NCBI RefSeq assembly: GCF_002119725.1
Contig: NZ_CP021109.1
Coordinates: forward strand, 1,054,001 to 1,118,000
DNA from: Bordetella genomosp. 9
GTDB taxonomy: Bacteria; Pseudomonadota; Gammaproteobacteria; Burkholderiales; Burkholderiaceae_B
Length of the DNA stretch: 64,000 nt
Reading direction: 5' to 3'
A program made the translations under genes and the position numbers. This document shows, in pieces, positions 18,333 to 26,871 of the stretch. Every line of letters begins with the position of its first letter. The first letter of the stretch is position 1. The notes under the pieces are model-generated. The model did not search any database and had not been told where the DNA came from. It saw nothing but the letters and a program-made list of their open reading frames with translations.

Positions 18333-20555
18333 GTGCCGCCCAAGTTCGATTTTGCGCATACTAACCAGCTCGAAAGCATCGAGCTGTCGACCGCCCGCCC
18401 AAGCCGAATCGACTTCGATACGGGCGACGGTCTGCGTTTCGTGGTCGAGGCACACGCACCGGGTGTTTATCGAATCCGTTGCGGCTTTCCTCAGACGCTT
18501 TCCGAGGACAAACCTTCCCTGCGCGAAAAGGCGGTGGCCGAGATGCTGCTGGCGCGGCAGGAAGCGGTCGGCGAAGCCACCGTCACGCCGCGTGAAGGGG
18601 GCGGCTGGCGCATCGTCCAAGGCGAAACCGCGCTTGAGGTGCTTACGGATCCCGTGCGCATCGCGCTGTACAAAGGCGACAAGCAGGTGCTGGCATCGGA
18701 AGTCTCCGAGCACGCGCCCGGTTTCGGCTACAACGCGCTGGAAGAGTCCGAGGAAGCCCAATGGACGGCGGGATTCGCGCTGGACGCTGCCGATCGCATC
18801 TACGGCCTTGGCGAAACCCCGGGAGACCTCAACCGCCGCGACGAAGAGGTCGTATCCGACGACCCCGAGCATCGCGCGCTCCCGCTTGCCTGGAGTCCCA
18901 GCGGCTGGGGCGTGTACGTCAATACGATACGCCGGGTGCAGCACGCTCTGGGCGCGGCGCCGGCAGACAGCGCGTATATCGTCACGGTGGATGATCCGGT
19001 TCTCGATATCTTCCTGTTCGCCGGCGAGCCCGCCGAAATCCTGAACCAGTACACGGCGCTGACAGGCCGGGCCGGCCAGCCCGTCCTGTGGGCCATGGGT
19101 GTCTGGCTGCGGCAGGCCGAAGGCGAGATGGCGACGCAGACCACGGCGCTGATCGAACGCTGCCGCGCCATGGAGATCCCCCTGGATGCGGTCCAGCTCG
19201 CGCCGCCGGCGGCTTGGGCGTTCCAGCCGGACAAGCTGCAATTCGAGTGGGATGCTGCGCGGTTCCCTGACGCGCGCCAACTCTTCGCGCTTTTTCACAA
19301 GCATCACGTCCATGTGTGCGCGCCCGGTTTTCCTGGCGTGCCGCGCCATACGCCGCTGTTCGAAGAGCTCGAGGATCGCGGGTGGCTGCTCACGCGCGAC
19401 GACGGTAACGCGCAGGTCTTCGACGGAACGCCGGTTTCCGGCGGCCGGCCCTACGGCCTGCTCGATCTCACCAATCGCGACGTTTACGGGCTGTGGACGG
19501 AACGGCAGCGCCAGCTGATCGAGGACGGCCTCGATGCACCGTCCTGCGATATCCAGCTGGCCATTCCGGACGGCATTACCGCGCGCGGCGGAGAATCCGG
19601 GCCGGCGTTGCGCACCATCTATCCGCTGCTGGCGCGGCGGGCGCTCTTCGACGCGATTGCCGGGCACAAGGTGCCGCCCGAGGGCGTCGTGCCGAGCACG
19701 GACCTCTTCCCCGCCGCGCAAAGGCTGCCGTGGCAGAACGGTCCTCGCGTCTCCAACGATTGGCAGGGGCTGCAACATACGCTTCGCACCGCGCTGTCCA
19801 TCGGCGCCAGCGGCTTGCCGGTCCAGGTCCACGCCATCGGCAACGCGGCCGCCCCGATGGATGGCATGACACCGGAGCTCTATCTGCGCTGGCTGACGTT
19901 CGGCGTGTTCTCCGCCAACTTCTGTTTCGAGGGCGTGGAGAAGCTGTTGCCGTGGTCGTTCGGGGACGAAGTGCTGACGCACGCCCGCACCTGGCTGCAA
20001 TGGCGCTATCGTCTCATTCCCTATGTGCTTGGCGCCGTCGAGGACGCCGTGCGCACCGGCCTGCCAGTGCAGCGTTCGATGGCGATGGCGTTCCCCCACG
20101 ACCCCGACGCGCACGCATGGGACCTGCAGTACCTGCTTGGGCCCGCGCTGCTGGTAGCCCCGATCGTCCAGCCCGGCAATGAAGTACGCGTCTATCTGCC
20201 CAAGGGCGAAGCCTGGTGGGACCTGAATACCGGCCATCGTTATGAAGGCGGCACCACCTGGACGGTGAGCTGCAGCCTGGGGCAGTACCCCGTATTCGGC
20301 CGCGAAGGCCACATGCTTTGCCTGGGCCCCGCCGCCCATCACACGGGTGAATTCAATTCGGCGCGCATCCTGGACGAAGTCTGGATGTTCGGCATGCCGA
20401 TGCACAATCCGGTGGTCATGCGGAACAAGATCCGCGTCATGCAGATGCAGGGCTCCAGCTACATCAAGGGGCTGGAAGGCCTGCGCATTCTTCCTTCCGA
20501 AGGCCTGGAGGTGAAGCGCCGCGGCGCGGAAGTGCGGATTTCCCGAGCGAGGTGA
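18333..20555 (+). CDS. Glycoside hydrolase family 31-like protein, probably lacking the acid/base residue
   Basis: The 740-residue protein follows the GH31 domain order: N-terminal beta-sandwich (residues 1-220, with FALDAADRIYGLGETPG), TIM barrel (about 240-590, ending TPELYLRWLTFGVFSANFCFEG) and distal beta-sandwich. GH31 enzymes release alpha-linked glucose or xylose. Here the nucleophile region (usually D-x-G/N-E) reads CDIQLAIPDG, keeping an Asp (D406) but losing the following Glu. The W-x-GD motif that holds the acid/base Asp reads WQNGP, with P471 where Asp is expected. It may be inactive or altered in chemistry. I chose the GTG at 18333 with GGGGGA six bases upstream; a TTG at 18300 is also possible. 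Confidence 0.78.
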   Translation: MPPKFDFAHTNQLESIELSTARPSRIDFDTGDGLRFVVEAHAPGVYRIRCGFPQTLSEDKPSLREKAVAEMLLARQEAVGEATVTPREGGGWRIVQGETALEVLTDPVRIALYKGDKQVLASEVSEHAPGFGYNALEESEEAQWTAGFALDAADRIYGLGETPGDLNRRDEEVVSDDPEHRALPLAWSPSGWGVYVNTIRRVQHALGAAPADSAYIVTVDDPVLDIFLFAGEPAEILNQYTALTGRAGQPVLWAMGVWLRQAEGEMATQTTALIERCRAMEIPLDAVQLAPPAAWAFQPDKLQFEWDAARFPDARQLFALFHKHHVHVCAPGFPGVPRHTPLFEELEDRGWLLTRDDGNAQVFDGTPVSGGRPYGLLDLTNRDVYGLWTERQRQLIEDGLDAPSCDIQLAIPDGITARGGESGPALRTIYPLLARRALFDAIAGHKVPPEGVVPSTDLFPAAQRLPWQNGPRVSNDWQGLQHTLRTALSIGASGLPVQVHAIGNAAAPMDGMTPELYLRWLTFGVFSANFCFEGVEKLLPWSFGDEVLTHARTWLQWRYRLIPYVLGAVEDAVRTGLPVQRSMAMAFPHDPDAHAWDLQYLLGPALLVAPIVQPGNEVRVYLPKGEAWWDLNTGHRYEGGTTWTVSCSLGQYPVFGREGHMLCLGPAAHHTGEFNSARILDEVWMFGMPMHNPVVMRNKIRVMQMQGSSYIKGLEGLRILPSEGLEVKRRGAEVRISRAR

Positions 20556-20563
20556 TGAGGCCC

Positions 20564-20680
20564 ACCCCCGAAGCGCTGGCGCGCTTCCCCCTCAAGGGGG
20601 CGCGCCTGCGGACCGGAGGGAGGGCTCACCCCCGAAGCGCTGACGCGCTTCCCCCTCAAGGGGGCGCGCCTGCGGACCGG
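20564..20680. repeat. Two copies of a 53-bp intergenic repeat
   Basis: A 53-bp unit occurs at 20564-20616 and 20628-20680 and differs at one base (ctggcg against ctgacg). Each has the core cccccgaagcgctg, a hairpin-capable ccccctcaaggggg, and the end tgcggaccgg. More diverged partial copies follow at about 20740-20795 and 20833-20875, and a related element lies between sctR and sctS (46815-46887). This looks like a dispersed palindromic repeat family of the genome and not coding sequence. Confidence 0.85.
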
Positions 20681-21103
20681 CGGAGCCGGATCCGCGGCGC
20701 CTTGATCGGTCCTTGTTCTTTTGTGGTGGAAGGGGGGCGTGGAGCGCTATTGCGCTTGCCCTCAAGGGGGGCGGAGCCGAGTCCGCGGCGCCTTGATTGG
20801 CCTGCTTCTTTTGAGGTGGAAGCGGCTCCCTTGGATTGCTGGCGCGCTTCCTCTTCAGAAGCGGACCTGCGGAGTCTATACGCGGCATGTCGATGGGGCC
20901 TTCTTCAGGGGGAAGGGCGCGGTGTCGAAGCGTCGGTTCCCGGGCTCTCCCTGAAGGTGCGCTGGCTTTCTGGTTCGCGGTGTTTGGGTAGCCGTAGCGG
21001 GGACCGTGTGGCCGCGGGATTACGTTTGTTTTATGGGTGGTGCAGGTCGGCGCCATGGAGAGCTGGCATGGCTTGCCTTCCCGGGGCGGCGGTGTGGACG
21101 GCT
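20681..21103. other. Intergenic region with degenerate repeat copies before metN
   Basis: This stretch has no supported gene. Open frames on both strands here come from the GC-rich repeat. Two degenerate relatives of the 53-bp repeat can be traced, around 20740-20795 (with ccctcaaggggg) and 20833-20875. The rest shows nothing I recognise. Confidence 0.5.
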
Positions 21104-21122
21104 TATAATCAAAAGTTATAAA
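21095..21122 (+). promoter_or_regulatory. Putative sigma70 promoter of metNIQ
   Basis: The -35-like TGGACG (21095-21100, 4 of 6 bases of the consensus) and -10-like TATAAA (21117-21122) are 16 bp apart. A second TATAAT at 21104-21109 has no good -35. The untranslated leader would be about 50 bases and shows no obvious riboswitch fold. Confidence 0.45.
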
Positions 21123-21177
21123 ACGGGCACGAAACAGTCGTTCTGATATTGATCGCGCTCGTTCACAATGTCGCGCC

Positions 21178-22269
21178 ATGATTCATATTCAAAATCTCCA
21201 TAAGACTTATGCCACGCCGCATGGCCGTTTCGAGGCACTGCGTGGCATCACCCTGCACATCGCGCAGGGCGAGGTCTTTGGGATCATCGGCCCCAGCGGG
21301 GCCGGCAAAAGTACGCTTGTCCAGTGCATCAACCTGCTGGAGCGTCCCGACGAGGGCACGATCTCCATCGGCAACCAATCATTGACCGGGTTGCCCGAAG
21401 TCCAGCTGCGGCAGCAGCGCCGGCGCATCGGCATGGTATTCCAGGGATTCAATCTGCTCGCGCGCCGCACCGTGTACGGCAACGTCGCACTGCCTTTGGA
21501 AATTGCCGGCGTACCGCGCGCTGATATCCCAGCGCGGGTCGAACGCCTGTTGAGGCTCGTGGGCCTGGAGCATCTGCGCGACCGCTTCCCTGCGCAGATC
21601 AGCGGCGGACAGAAGCAGCGCGTGGGCATTGCGCGCGCGCTCGCCAACGAACCCGACGTGCTGCTCAGCGACGAGGCAACGTCCGCGTTGGATCCCGAGA
21701 CCACGCATAACATCCTGGCGCTGCTGCGCGATATCAACCGCCAGACCGGCGTCACCGTGGTGATGATCACGCACCAGATGGAAGTCGTGCGCGAAATCTG
21801 CGACCGCGTTGCGGTTCTTTCCCAGGGCCAGATCGTCGAGCTTGGGCGGACCGCGGAAATCTTCGCTTCGCCGCGGCATGAGGTCACCAAGGCAATGGTA
21901 TCGGCGGCAACGGCATCCGAGCTGACGGATGCCACGCTGCAGGCACTGCGCGCACGCATGCGCGACGCCGTATCGGCCAGGCCGGACGCCGCGGTTCACT
22001 TGCTGCGGCTGTCGCTGGGAGGAGCGCAAGGCGCTGGCGATGTCCTTTCCGATCTTTCGCGCCGCTTTTCCCTTGATGTCAGCCTGATTCAGGCTCGCAT
22101 CGAGGATGTGCAGGGCATCGCCGTGGGAACGGCGTTCGTCCTGGTCCAGGGCGCCACGCAAGCCCTGCAACACGCATTGTCCGACCTCGCGGCGCGCGAT
22201 ATCGCCGTGCAAGAACTGGCTCATGAACCCGCAACAACTGATCGATCTTCTCACTACGTCGCTGCTTGA
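21178..22269 (+). CDS. metN: MetN: methionine ABC transporter ATP-binding protein
   Basis: The ATPase motifs are complete: Walker A GPSGAGKST (residues about 38-46), signature ISGGQKQRVGIARAL, Walker B VLLSDEATSALD, and the switch His in MMITHQMEVV. The C-terminal NIL domain (from about residue 270, SLGGAQGAGDVLSDLSR and later) binds methionine and inhibits transport in MetN proteins. The 363-residue length is normal. It is the first gene of metNIQ; its 3' end overlaps metI by 47 bp, which points to coupled translation. Confidence 0.95.
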   Translation: MIHIQNLHKTYATPHGRFEALRGITLHIAQGEVFGIIGPSGAGKSTLVQCINLLERPDEGTISIGNQSLTGLPEVQLRQQRRRIGMVFQGFNLLARRTVYGNVALPLEIAGVPRADIPARVERLLRLVGLEHLRDRFPAQISGGQKQRVGIARALANEPDVLLSDEATSALDPETTHNILALLRDINRQTGVTVVMITHQMEVVREICDRVAVLSQGQIVELGRTAEIFASPRHEVTKAMVSAATASELTDATLQALRARMRDAVSARPDAAVHLLRLSLGGAQGAGDVLSDLSRRFSLDVSLIQARIEDVQGIAVGTAFVLVQGATQALQHALSDLAARDIAVQELAHEPATTDRSSHYVAA

Positions 22270-22879
22270 AACCCTGTTGATGGTGGGCGTTTCCGGCTGC
22301 ATCGCCGTCATCGCCGGCATTCCGATCGGCGTGGCGCTGGTGGTGACGTCCCGCGGCGCCATGCTGCAGCATTTGGGAATCAACCGCGTGCTGGCGATCA
22401 TCGTCAACGCCACGCGGTCGGTCCCCTTCATCATCCTGATGGTGGCGATCATTCCGTTCACCCGCTGGATTGCTCATACATCCATCGGCACCACGGCGGC
22501 CATCGTGCCGCTGTCGCTGGCGGCCATTCCATTCATGGCCCGTATCGCCGAGAACGCCATGCGTGAAGTCGATCCGGGTCTCATCACCGCAGCGCGCGCC
22601 ATGGGCGCCTCGCCGCTGCAGATCATCGCCAAGGTGCTGCTGCCGGAAGCGCTGCCGGGGCTGGTGGCGGGGACCATCGTGACCCTGGTCAGCCTCGTGG
22701 GCTACTCGGCCATGGCCGGCGCCATCGGCGGCGGCGGGCTGGGCGACATGGGCATACGCTATGGCTATCAGCGTTTTCTGCCCGACGTGATGCTCGCGGT
22801 GGTGGTCGTGCTGATCGCGCTTGTGCAAATCGTGCAAAGCATCGGCGACTGGATCGTGCGCCGCATGTCGCACCGCTGA
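22223..22879 (+). CDS. metI: MetI: methionine ABC transporter permease
   Basis: This protein of 218 residues has five membrane helices and the EAA-type cytoplasmic loop AENAMREVDPGLITAARAMGAS that docks to MetN. It begins MNPQQLIDLLTTSLLETLLM. The ATG at 22223 lies inside the metN coding end in another frame. It imports D- and L-methionine together with MetN and MetQ. Confidence 0.95.
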   Translation: MNPQQLIDLLTTSLLETLLMVGVSGCIAVIAGIPIGVALVVTSRGAMLQHLGINRVLAIIVNATRSVPFIILMVAIIPFTRWIAHTSIGTTAAIVPLSLAAIPFMARIAENAMREVDPGLITAARAMGASPLQIIAKVLLPEALPGLVAGTIVTLVSLVGYSAMAGAIGGGGLGDMGIRYGYQRFLPDVMLAVVVVLIALVQIVQSIGDWIVRRMSHR

Positions 22880-22927
22880 TCGTACCGTCCCGGCAACCAA
22901 GGTTTCCTCAACAAAACTGCTCCCCAT

Positions 22928-23728
22928 ATGAAGCTCAACTCGATCAAAGCAATCGCCACGTTGGCGATGGCCGCAGGTGTCGTCCTGGCTCCCGCTGCAT
23001 CCGCCCAGGACAAGCCCCTGACCGTTGGCGTAACGGCCGGCCCGCACGCGGAAATCATGGAGGTCGTCAAGCAAGAGGCCGCCAAGCAGGGCATGGCGAT
23101 CAAAATCGTCGAGTTTTCCGACTATGTACAGCCGAACGTCGCGTTGGCTGCCGGTGACCTGGACGCCAACAGCTACCAGCACCAGCCCTATCTGGACAAC
23201 GCCAATGCCGACCGCGGATACAACCTGGTGAGCATCGCCAAGACGGTGATTTTCCCCATCGGCATCTATAGCAAGAAGGTGAAAAGCCTCGCCGACCTCA
23301 AAGAGGGCGCCCGCATCGGTATCCCGAACGATCCGACCAACGGCGGCCGTGCACTGTTGCTGTTGCAAGCCCAGGGCTTGATCAAGCTGAAGGAAGGCGT
23401 CGGCCTGAAGGCGACGCCGCTGGATGTGGCAAGCAATCCCAAAAAACTGCGTTTCATCGAACTGGATGCGGCTCAGCTGCCCCGTTCACTGGACGATACC
23501 GACGCCTCGGCCGTCAACACCAATTTCGCCATGCAGGCCGGGCTGGATCCCAAGCGCGACGCCATCGCGCAGGAAGCGCCGGATTCACCCTACGCGAACG
23601 TCCTTGTGGTGCGCGCGAAGGACAAGGACCGGCCGGAGTTCACGAAGCTGGTCGCGGCTTATCATTCGCAACCGGTCAAGGACTATATCCAAACCAAGTA
23701 TCGCGGCGCCGTGATCGCGGCGTGGTGA
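22928..23728 (+). CDS. metQ: MetQ: methionine-binding protein
   Basis: The NlpA/MetQ family pattern is clear: LTVGVTAGPHAEIMEVVKQ, FSDYVQPNVALAAGDLDANSYQHQPYLD, and IGIPNDPTNGGRALLLLQ. The 26-residue signal peptide ends APAASA before QDKPL and has no lipobox cysteine, so the mature protein is probably free in the periplasm. The E. coli protein is a lipoprotein. Gap to metI is 48 bp. Confidence 0.93.
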   Translation: MKLNSIKAIATLAMAAGVVLAPAASAQDKPLTVGVTAGPHAEIMEVVKQEAAKQGMAIKIVEFSDYVQPNVALAAGDLDANSYQHQPYLDNANADRGYNLVSIAKTVIFPIGIYSKKVKSLADLKEGARIGIPNDPTNGGRALLLLQAQGLIKLKEGVGLKATPLDVASNPKKLRFIELDAAQLPRSLDDTDASAVNTNFAMQAGLDPKRDAIAQEAPDSPYANVLVVRAKDKDRPEFTKLVAAYHSQPVKDYIQTKYRGAVIAAW

Positions 23729-23826
23729 GCCCTCGGATAGAGGCGGCGATCGCCATTGGACGGTGATCCGTGTCGCCCAGCTTTTGACAAGGCCCTTGGA
23801 TTCGGACATAATGCCGGGCTTCGGTC

Positions 23827-23902
23827 GGGTCGTTAGCTCAGTCGGTAGAGCAGCGGACTTTTAATCCGTTGGTCGCGCGTTCGAGTCGCGCACGACCCAC
23901 CA
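23827..23902 (+). tRNA. tRNA-Lys (anticodon TTT)
   Basis: A 76-base cloverleaf ends in an encoded CCA. The acceptor GGGTCGT pairs with ACGACCC, the D arm is GCTCAGTCGGTAGAGC, and the anticodon loop CTTTTAA has TTT at its centre. The T arm has GTTCGAGTC. It is a likely substrate of the MnmC encoded at 16133. It lies just left of the secretion island. Confidence 0.97.
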
Positions 23903-23926
23903 GCCAAAGCATCAGATGCACCCCTG

Positions 23927-23960
23927 AAAACGCAGCCTGCGCCGGCTGCGTTTTTGTTTT
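23927..23960 (+). terminator. Rho-independent terminator after tRNA-Lys
   Basis: The stem AACGCAGC...GGCTGCGTT is followed by TTTTTGTTTT. It lies 25 bp after the tRNA CCA end. Confidence 0.85.
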
Positions 23961-23963
23961 CGG

Positions 23964-23996
23964 AACGCAGCCCTCGCCGGCTGCGTTTTTGTTTTC
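23964..23996 (+). terminator. Second, near-identical terminator in tandem
   Basis: The stem AACGCAGCCC...CGGCTGCGTT with TTTTTGTTTT repeats the preceding terminator almost exactly, so this looks like a local duplication giving a double stop signal. Confidence 0.8.
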
Positions 23997-24008
23997 CGAA
24001 GCATCCCT

Positions 24009-24053
24009 GCGTTCGGCGCGTTCGGCGCGTTGGGCGCATTGGGCGCTTCGGGG
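24009..24053. repeat. 9-bp tandem repeat downstream of the tRNA terminators
   Basis: Five 9-bp units run gcgttcggc, gcgttcggc, gcgttgggc, gcattgggc, gcttcgggg, decaying towards the right. The pattern resembles, but is not the same as, the array at 14951-15008. The remaining sequence up to 24299 shows no gene. Confidence 0.8.
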
Positions 24054-24299
24054 TGCCCACTTCAGCGGTGGCGATGCCTCACCCGCGAATGCCCGGCTTG
24101 TCAGCCCTTGAAACGCATGCGAACGGCCGAATGCCGCTGCTCGGGCCGCGATAATCCCACGCTCATCCACCAAAATACTTCGGTCCGCGCAACATAATCC
24201 GTCGCGCCGCATGAAATTGTCCTGCTCGCGGCAATGCGCAACGGTCCTGTCCCCTTCCCCTGTCCTGACGGCCGGTCGTAACCGCCATCGACGGTCAGC

Positions 24300-24342
24300 T
24301 AAGAAATTTCCTATTTTTCTTCGCGACTGCGCTGCCTAGACT
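24300..24342 (+). promoter_or_regulatory. Putative response-regulator site and -10 element ahead of the BTAD regulator
   Basis: TAAGAAATTTCCTA at 24300-24313 is a near-perfect palindrome of two heptads (TTTCTTA and TTTCCTA in inverted order), similar to the heptads described for BvgA and to the RcsAB box. TAGACT at 24337-24342 is a fair -10. The distance from the palindrome centre (24306.5) to the first base of the -10 is 30.5 bp, which puts an activator over the -35 region. The same layout recurs at 51949-51989. The reading of the protein that binds is an inference. Confidence 0.6.
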
Positions 24343-24609
24343 GGGCCCGAGTATGGTTTCGGGCGAATGTGCGACAGATGATCCACGTTGGTCACCGTGC
24401 AACGATCGATGTGCGACGGCTCTACGGAACCGGCCATTCGACGACGCGGCAACCGCATTGCGCGGTTGATTCCCGCCAGCGACGCCTTGCACCGGCAGTG
24501 TCCGGAAATGCCGCAAGCCTCGCCCCGAATCCTCAGCCCTGGCGCCAGGTCGGTGCCGTCAACCCTTTGCATATGGTCGATCGAAAATACTCGGCCGACC
24601 TCGATTCCT

Positions 24610-26805
24610 ATGTCCCAAATTCTGGATAGGCCCGTACGAATCTGCCTGCTCGGAGATTTCCAGCTCTTCGTCGAAGGCGTCGATAAAACGCCGCTGATTG
24701 CCTACAGCAAGCCCAAGCTGCTGCTGGCCTTGCTGGCGCTATCGCTCGAGAAAAAGCAATCTCGCGCCGTGCTCGCGGAAATGCTTTGGCCGAACTGCGC
24801 GTCCGGGGCGCGAGCCAACCTGCGGCACGCGTTGTGTGTACTGCGGCACGTGCTCGGCCCGATGGAGAAAGCCGTCCTTTCCACCTCGAGCACGCTGGCG
24901 CTTGACCAGGACCTGGTTACCGTCGATGTGCTCGCGCTGTGCGGCATCGGAGCGTATTCCGGCCTGACGCTGGAGCAAAGGCTCGCCTGCGATCGGGGCG
25001 AGCTGCTCGAGCAGCTTGTCACTCCTGTCAATGCTGCCCTTTCCGCATGGCGCATGAGCTGGCAGTCGCGCCTTTCTCAGGAAGTCTCCCAATGCCGGCA
25101 GACCTACATCGCGCGACTGTGCGAACGCGGCGCCATGCAGGAAGCCCTGGAAAGCGCTCGGCAATGGGTCCAGATCCATCCGGGCGACGAACACGCGCAT
25201 CGCGACTTGATCCGGTTGTTGCGGGACAGCGGCCGCCGCGAAGCGGCGACGAAGGCATACGAGCATTGCGTCGCGGTGATGGGCGAGTATTACGGCACCG
25301 GTCCATCCGCCGAAACGCGTTCCCTTCTGGATGTCGAGTCACCCAGCGATCGGGCCGTCAACATGGCTGCGTCACCGCATGCCGACGCCCGGCCCATCGC
25401 GGTCCTGGCCATCGCGATCGGCCACGATCGCGATGCGATGGCGGGCGAAGACGTGATCGATCGCGTGCAGAAAGTGCGTCAGCGCCTGATCCGGCTCGCC
25501 CAGGCCGCGGGCCGGCGGATCTGCCTGGGGGCCGACGGAAACCTGGCGGTGCTGTTCGGGTATCCCATGCTCAATGAACGTCCGGCCGAAGCGGCGGCTC
25601 GGTTGGCGTGCTTCATTCAGCGGCATGTGCTTGCGTCCAACGTATCGCTCGGCATGGGCATACATGCGGACCTTGCCTACGTTCCGCCGGACAGCGGCTC
25701 GCTGCCCATGATGCTGGTGGGACAGAAAGCGCTGCGTTTGGCTTATCTGGCGGAAACGGGTGAAACGCTGCTCTCCGATGCCGCGCGAACCCGCCTGAGC
25801 GACCGTTTCACTGTGCGCGAAGACGAACGGTATGGATTGAAGATCGGCGTGCTGCAGGGCCCGTGCCAGACGATCACCGTACACCGGATGTTCGGCAGAA
25901 CCACGGAATTCGATATCCTGGTCCGCCGCTGGAACAGCCTGCGGCGCGATGGACGTCCGCACGTCATGTATCTGCGTGGCGAACAGGGTATCGGCAAGTC
26001 TTTGCTGGCCAAGGTCTTCGCCGAGTACGTCAAGCGCGGCGGGGGCAGCGTGGCCACGCTCCGCTGCGACCAGGAGAACCGGCACACCCCGCTGCACCCC
26101 TTCCATGACTACCTGCTGGATCGGCTGAATGCATGTGAGCAGGGCGCCGCGGACCCGGCGTGGGCGTGCGAGGTCCGGTATGCGCAGGCGATGGAATTCT
26201 TGGGCTACAAGCTGGGCCTGGACAGACAGACCAGTAATGCGCTCGTGGACCACTTCTTGAGCATGCGCAGTGTCGCCGGGGTAGACGTCCGGCATCCCGA
26301 AGTCGCCGGTCTTATTCCCCCGCTTGCCACCATGCTGCTCCACGCCGATGGTCAGGGGCAGCCCTTGCTCGTCATGATCGACGATGCGCAATGGATGGAC
26401 GAGGCGACGCGGGATGTGCTCCTAGCAGCACTTCAAAACAGGCGCCGCGATCCGGTGATGATTCTGATCTGCGGCAGGAATCTTCAACTTTCGGTATCGG
26501 CCGATGAGACGATCACCATGCCGCCGTTGCCGCGCGACGCGATGGTTCAATTGGTGAGCCACCGCGCCAAGGACAGCCGCCTGTCGCCGAAACTGCGCAA
26601 GCGCATCGTAGAAAAAGCGCGGGGCGTACCGCTTTATGCGGAGCAAATGGTGCTTCATATGCCGGCAGACATCGAAAGCGAGCCATCTCCTCTGATTCTC
26701 GACCTGCTCGCGGTGCGGGCGATATGTGAGCGTGACGACGAGACGGACAGTGTCCAGCCGAGGGTCGAGGACGAATATTCCCTGCCTTTTCTGGAGGCAG
26801 ACTGA
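24610..26805 (+). CDS. BTAD-type transcriptional regulator with cyclase-like and P-loop (STAND-like) domains
   Basis: This 731-residue protein has three parts. Residues 8-95 look like the winged-helix of SARP/AfsR regulators (VRICLLGDFQLFVEGVDKTPL, with LLALLALSLEKKQSRAVLAEMLWP). Residues about 110-240 are the TPR-rich BTAD. Residues 260-400 resemble a class III nucleotidyl cyclase fold (ICLGADGNLAVLFGYP and SLGMGIHADLAYVPP) without clear catalytic Asp pair. Residues 430-700 are a P-loop ATPase with Walker A GEQGIGKS (457-464) and Walker B LLVMIDD (586-592). It stands at the left edge of the secretion island and is the best candidate for its top regulator. The start is uncertain; ATG 24610 fits the domain start, but no good ribosome site is seen. 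Confidence 0.82.
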   Translation: MSQILDRPVRICLLGDFQLFVEGVDKTPLIAYSKPKLLLALLALSLEKKQSRAVLAEMLWPNCASGARANLRHALCVLRHVLGPMEKAVLSTSSTLALDQDLVTVDVLALCGIGAYSGLTLEQRLACDRGELLEQLVTPVNAALSAWRMSWQSRLSQEVSQCRQTYIARLCERGAMQEALESARQWVQIHPGDEHAHRDLIRLLRDSGRREAATKAYEHCVAVMGEYYGTGPSAETRSLLDVESPSDRAVNMAASPHADARPIAVLAIAIGHDRDAMAGEDVIDRVQKVRQRLIRLAQAAGRRICLGADGNLAVLFGYPMLNERPAEAAARLACFIQRHVLASNVSLGMGIHADLAYVPPDSGSLPMMLVGQKALRLAYLAETGETLLSDAARTRLSDRFTVREDERYGLKIGVLQGPCQTITVHRMFGRTTEFDILVRRWNSLRRDGRPHVMYLRGEQGIGKSLLAKVFAEYVKRGGGSVATLRCDQENRHTPLHPFHDYLLDRLNACEQGAADPAWACEVRYAQAMEFLGYKLGLDRQTSNALVDHFLSMRSVAGVDVRHPEVAGLIPPLATMLLHADGQGQPLLVMIDDAQWMDEATRDVLLAALQNRRRDPVMILICGRNLQLSVSADETITMPPLPRDAMVQLVSHRAKDSRLSPKLRKRIVEKARGVPLYAEQMVLHMPADIESEPSPLILDLLAVRAICERDDETDSVQPRVEDEYSLPFLEAD

Positions 26806-26871
26806 CATGTGAAGTGAAGAAATCCGTTCAGCATGGCGGTGTGCCGGTGCGCGATGTCGCCATGGCGTACA

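Noticed and set aside
18315..20405. A 696-codon minus-strand frame opposite the GH31 gene
   Set aside because: Antisense shadow with no motif; the plus-strand GH31 fold is clear.
21123..21177. SAM riboswitch ahead of metN
   Set aside because: The leader is only about 55 bases and shows no SAM-I or SAM-II pairing pattern that I can recognise.
24009..24053. Tandem repeats as a CRISPR array
   Set aside because: Units are 9 bp with no spacers, and no cas gene is present.
24426..24450. GGAACC upstream of the BTAD regulator as a possible hrp box
   Set aside because: No CCAC block at 15 or 16 bases (CGGCAAC or GGCAACC instead).
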